A stretch of 64,000 bases of DNA, from positions 1-64,000 of the forward strand of contig NZ_JACHWS010000001.1 of NCBI RefSeq assembly GCF_014191505.1, read 5' to 3'. Positions 63,419 to 64,000 of the stretch are shown piece after piece. This DNA is from Hoyosella altamirensis (GTDB lineage Bacteria > Actinomycetota > Actinomycetes > Mycobacteriales > Mycobacteriaceae). The position numbers and the translations under genes are program-made. The notes below the pieces were generated by a model that was not told the DNA's origin, did not search any database, and saw nothing but the letters and a program-made list of their open reading frames with translations. Positions within the stretch are counted from its first letter, which is position 1. Every line of letters starts with the position of its first letter.

Positions 63419-64000
63419 TGCGATTGCTCGAATGCCCTATCCGGAATTACGCATGGGGATCGAGGACATCACTTGCCGAGTTGCGGGGGGTGCCGACGCC
63501 TGCTCCCCACCCTGAGGCGGAACTCTGGATGGGGGCACACCCGGCTGACCCGGCCTGGGTGGTCAGCGACGGCGACCGCGTCAGCCTCATCGAAGCGATC
63601 GGTGCGGATCCCGGGGCCACGCTCGGAAAGCGGGTGGCCTCTGAGCACGGAGAAAAACTTCCCTTCCTCCTGAAAGTCCTTGCGGCGGAAGAGCCGTTGT
63701 CTTTGCAGGCGCATCCGAGCCTCCAGCAGGCGAAGGAGGGCTTCGCCCGCGAGAACCGTGCCGGCATCGCCCTTGGCGCCGCGCATCGCAATTACAAAGA
63801 TGACAATCACAAACCGGAACTGGTCGTTGCCCTGACGCCTTTCAAAGCGCTGGCGGGATTCCGCGATCCCGTGCGAACTGCCAAACTGCTGACCGAGCTG
63901 GCGGGGCCTGCAATGAAGCCGTACTGCGACATGCTCGCTGAACAGCCAGACTCGGCGGGACTGCGGGCGCTCTTCACGACCTGGATCACCCTGCCTCAAC
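63418..64000 (+). CDS. manA: Mannose-6-phosphate isomerase, 5' part
   Basis: The first 194 residues of ManA; the gene runs past the window end. GTG 63418 overlaps the upstream stop (TAGTG). LLECPIRNYAWGSRTSLAEL, HPEAELWMGAHPADPAW, LPFLLKVLAAEEPLSLQAHP (metal ligands in SLQAHPS) and HKPELVVALTPFKALAGFRD are conserved. The enzyme interconverts fructose-6-phosphate and mannose-6-phosphate and begins the mannose pathway continued by PmmA and ManB. Orthologue of Rv3255c. Confidence 0.94.
   Translation, partial: MRLLECPIRNYAWGSRTSLAELRGVPTPAPHPEAELWMGAHPADPAWVVSDGDRVSLIEAIGADPGATLGKRVASEHGEKLPFLLKVLAAEEPLSLQAHPSLQQAKEGFARENRAGIALGAAHRNYKDDNHKPELVVALTPFKALAGFRDPVRTAKLLTELAGPAMKPYCDMLAEQPDSAGLRALFTTWITLPQ

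Noticed and set aside
1-64000. tRNA, rRNA, CRISPR arrays and insertion sequences
   Set aside because: No transposase reading frame, no regular spacer-repeat array and no recognisable tRNA or rRNA segment were noticed; a covariance search was not possible here.

Overview
The window looks like chromosome from a high-G+C actinobacterium of the Mycobacteriales (Corynebacteriales). Evidence is the family content and gene order: accA3, sseA, maf, accE5, accD5, birA, a PH-domain protein, purK, purE, fadE25, an LCP protein, rmlD, wbbL, manB, fbiB/fbiA, whiB2, a DUF3499 protein, pmmA and manA lie in nearly the order known around Rv3255-Rv3285 of Mycobacterium tuberculosis. upp, pmmB, deoD, an amidohydrolase, lpdA and glpD match the Rv3302-Rv3309 block. 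Coenzyme F420 genes, a WhiB2 regulator, a biotin acyl-CoA carboxylase with an epsilon subunit and the rhamnose linker pathway all fit a mycolate-containing genus. Hoyosella, Rhodococcus or a relative is my guess; this was not tested.

Layout: 1-3.4 kb is the end of an integrated element (prophage or ICE): XRE repressor, two small genes, ImmA/IrrE-type protease and a large serine integrase. It ends inside a type VII-associated NlpC/P60 gene that it truncates. 4.3-7.8 kb holds an EspC-like gene, upp, pmmB and a purine nucleoside phosphorylase. 7.8-11.5 kb is a dormancy-type cluster: universal stress protein, a DosR orthologue without an adjacent DosS, an SDR and an Acg-type nitroreductase, with DosR-like palindromes in both divergent gaps. 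11.6-17.2 kb holds two unusual fusions, membrane domain-BAAT hydrolase/acyltransferase and adenylation-carrier-AT3 acyltransferase, plus an enoyl-CoA hydratase family protein.

17.2-22.2 kb carries an M20 amidohydrolase and an iron ABC transporter (fbpABC) behind an IdeR-type box. 22-30 kb holds GGCT, LpdA, an AbiEi/DUF559 protein with two DnaA-box sequences upstream, glpK/glpD and a secreted lipase. 30-40 kb is a run of small envelope genes followed by the acyl-CoA carboxylase, sulfur transfer and biotin ligase genes. 40-48 kb has two two-component systems flanking purK/purE/fadE25. 48-64 kb carries RNA modification genes (TrhO, RluA-type), LCP, and the nucleotide-sugar, F420 and whiB2 genes, ending in a manA cut by the window edge.

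The main functional groups are envelope polymer precursors (pmmB, pmmA, manA, manB, rmlD, wbbL, LCP), acyl-CoA carboxylation for lipid synthesis (AccA3/D5/E5/BirA), iron import under probable IdeR control, glycerol use (GlpK/GlpD) and a hypoxia-type regulon. No tRNA, rRNA, CRISPR array or insertion sequence was seen. G+C appears roughly 60-64 % by eye.
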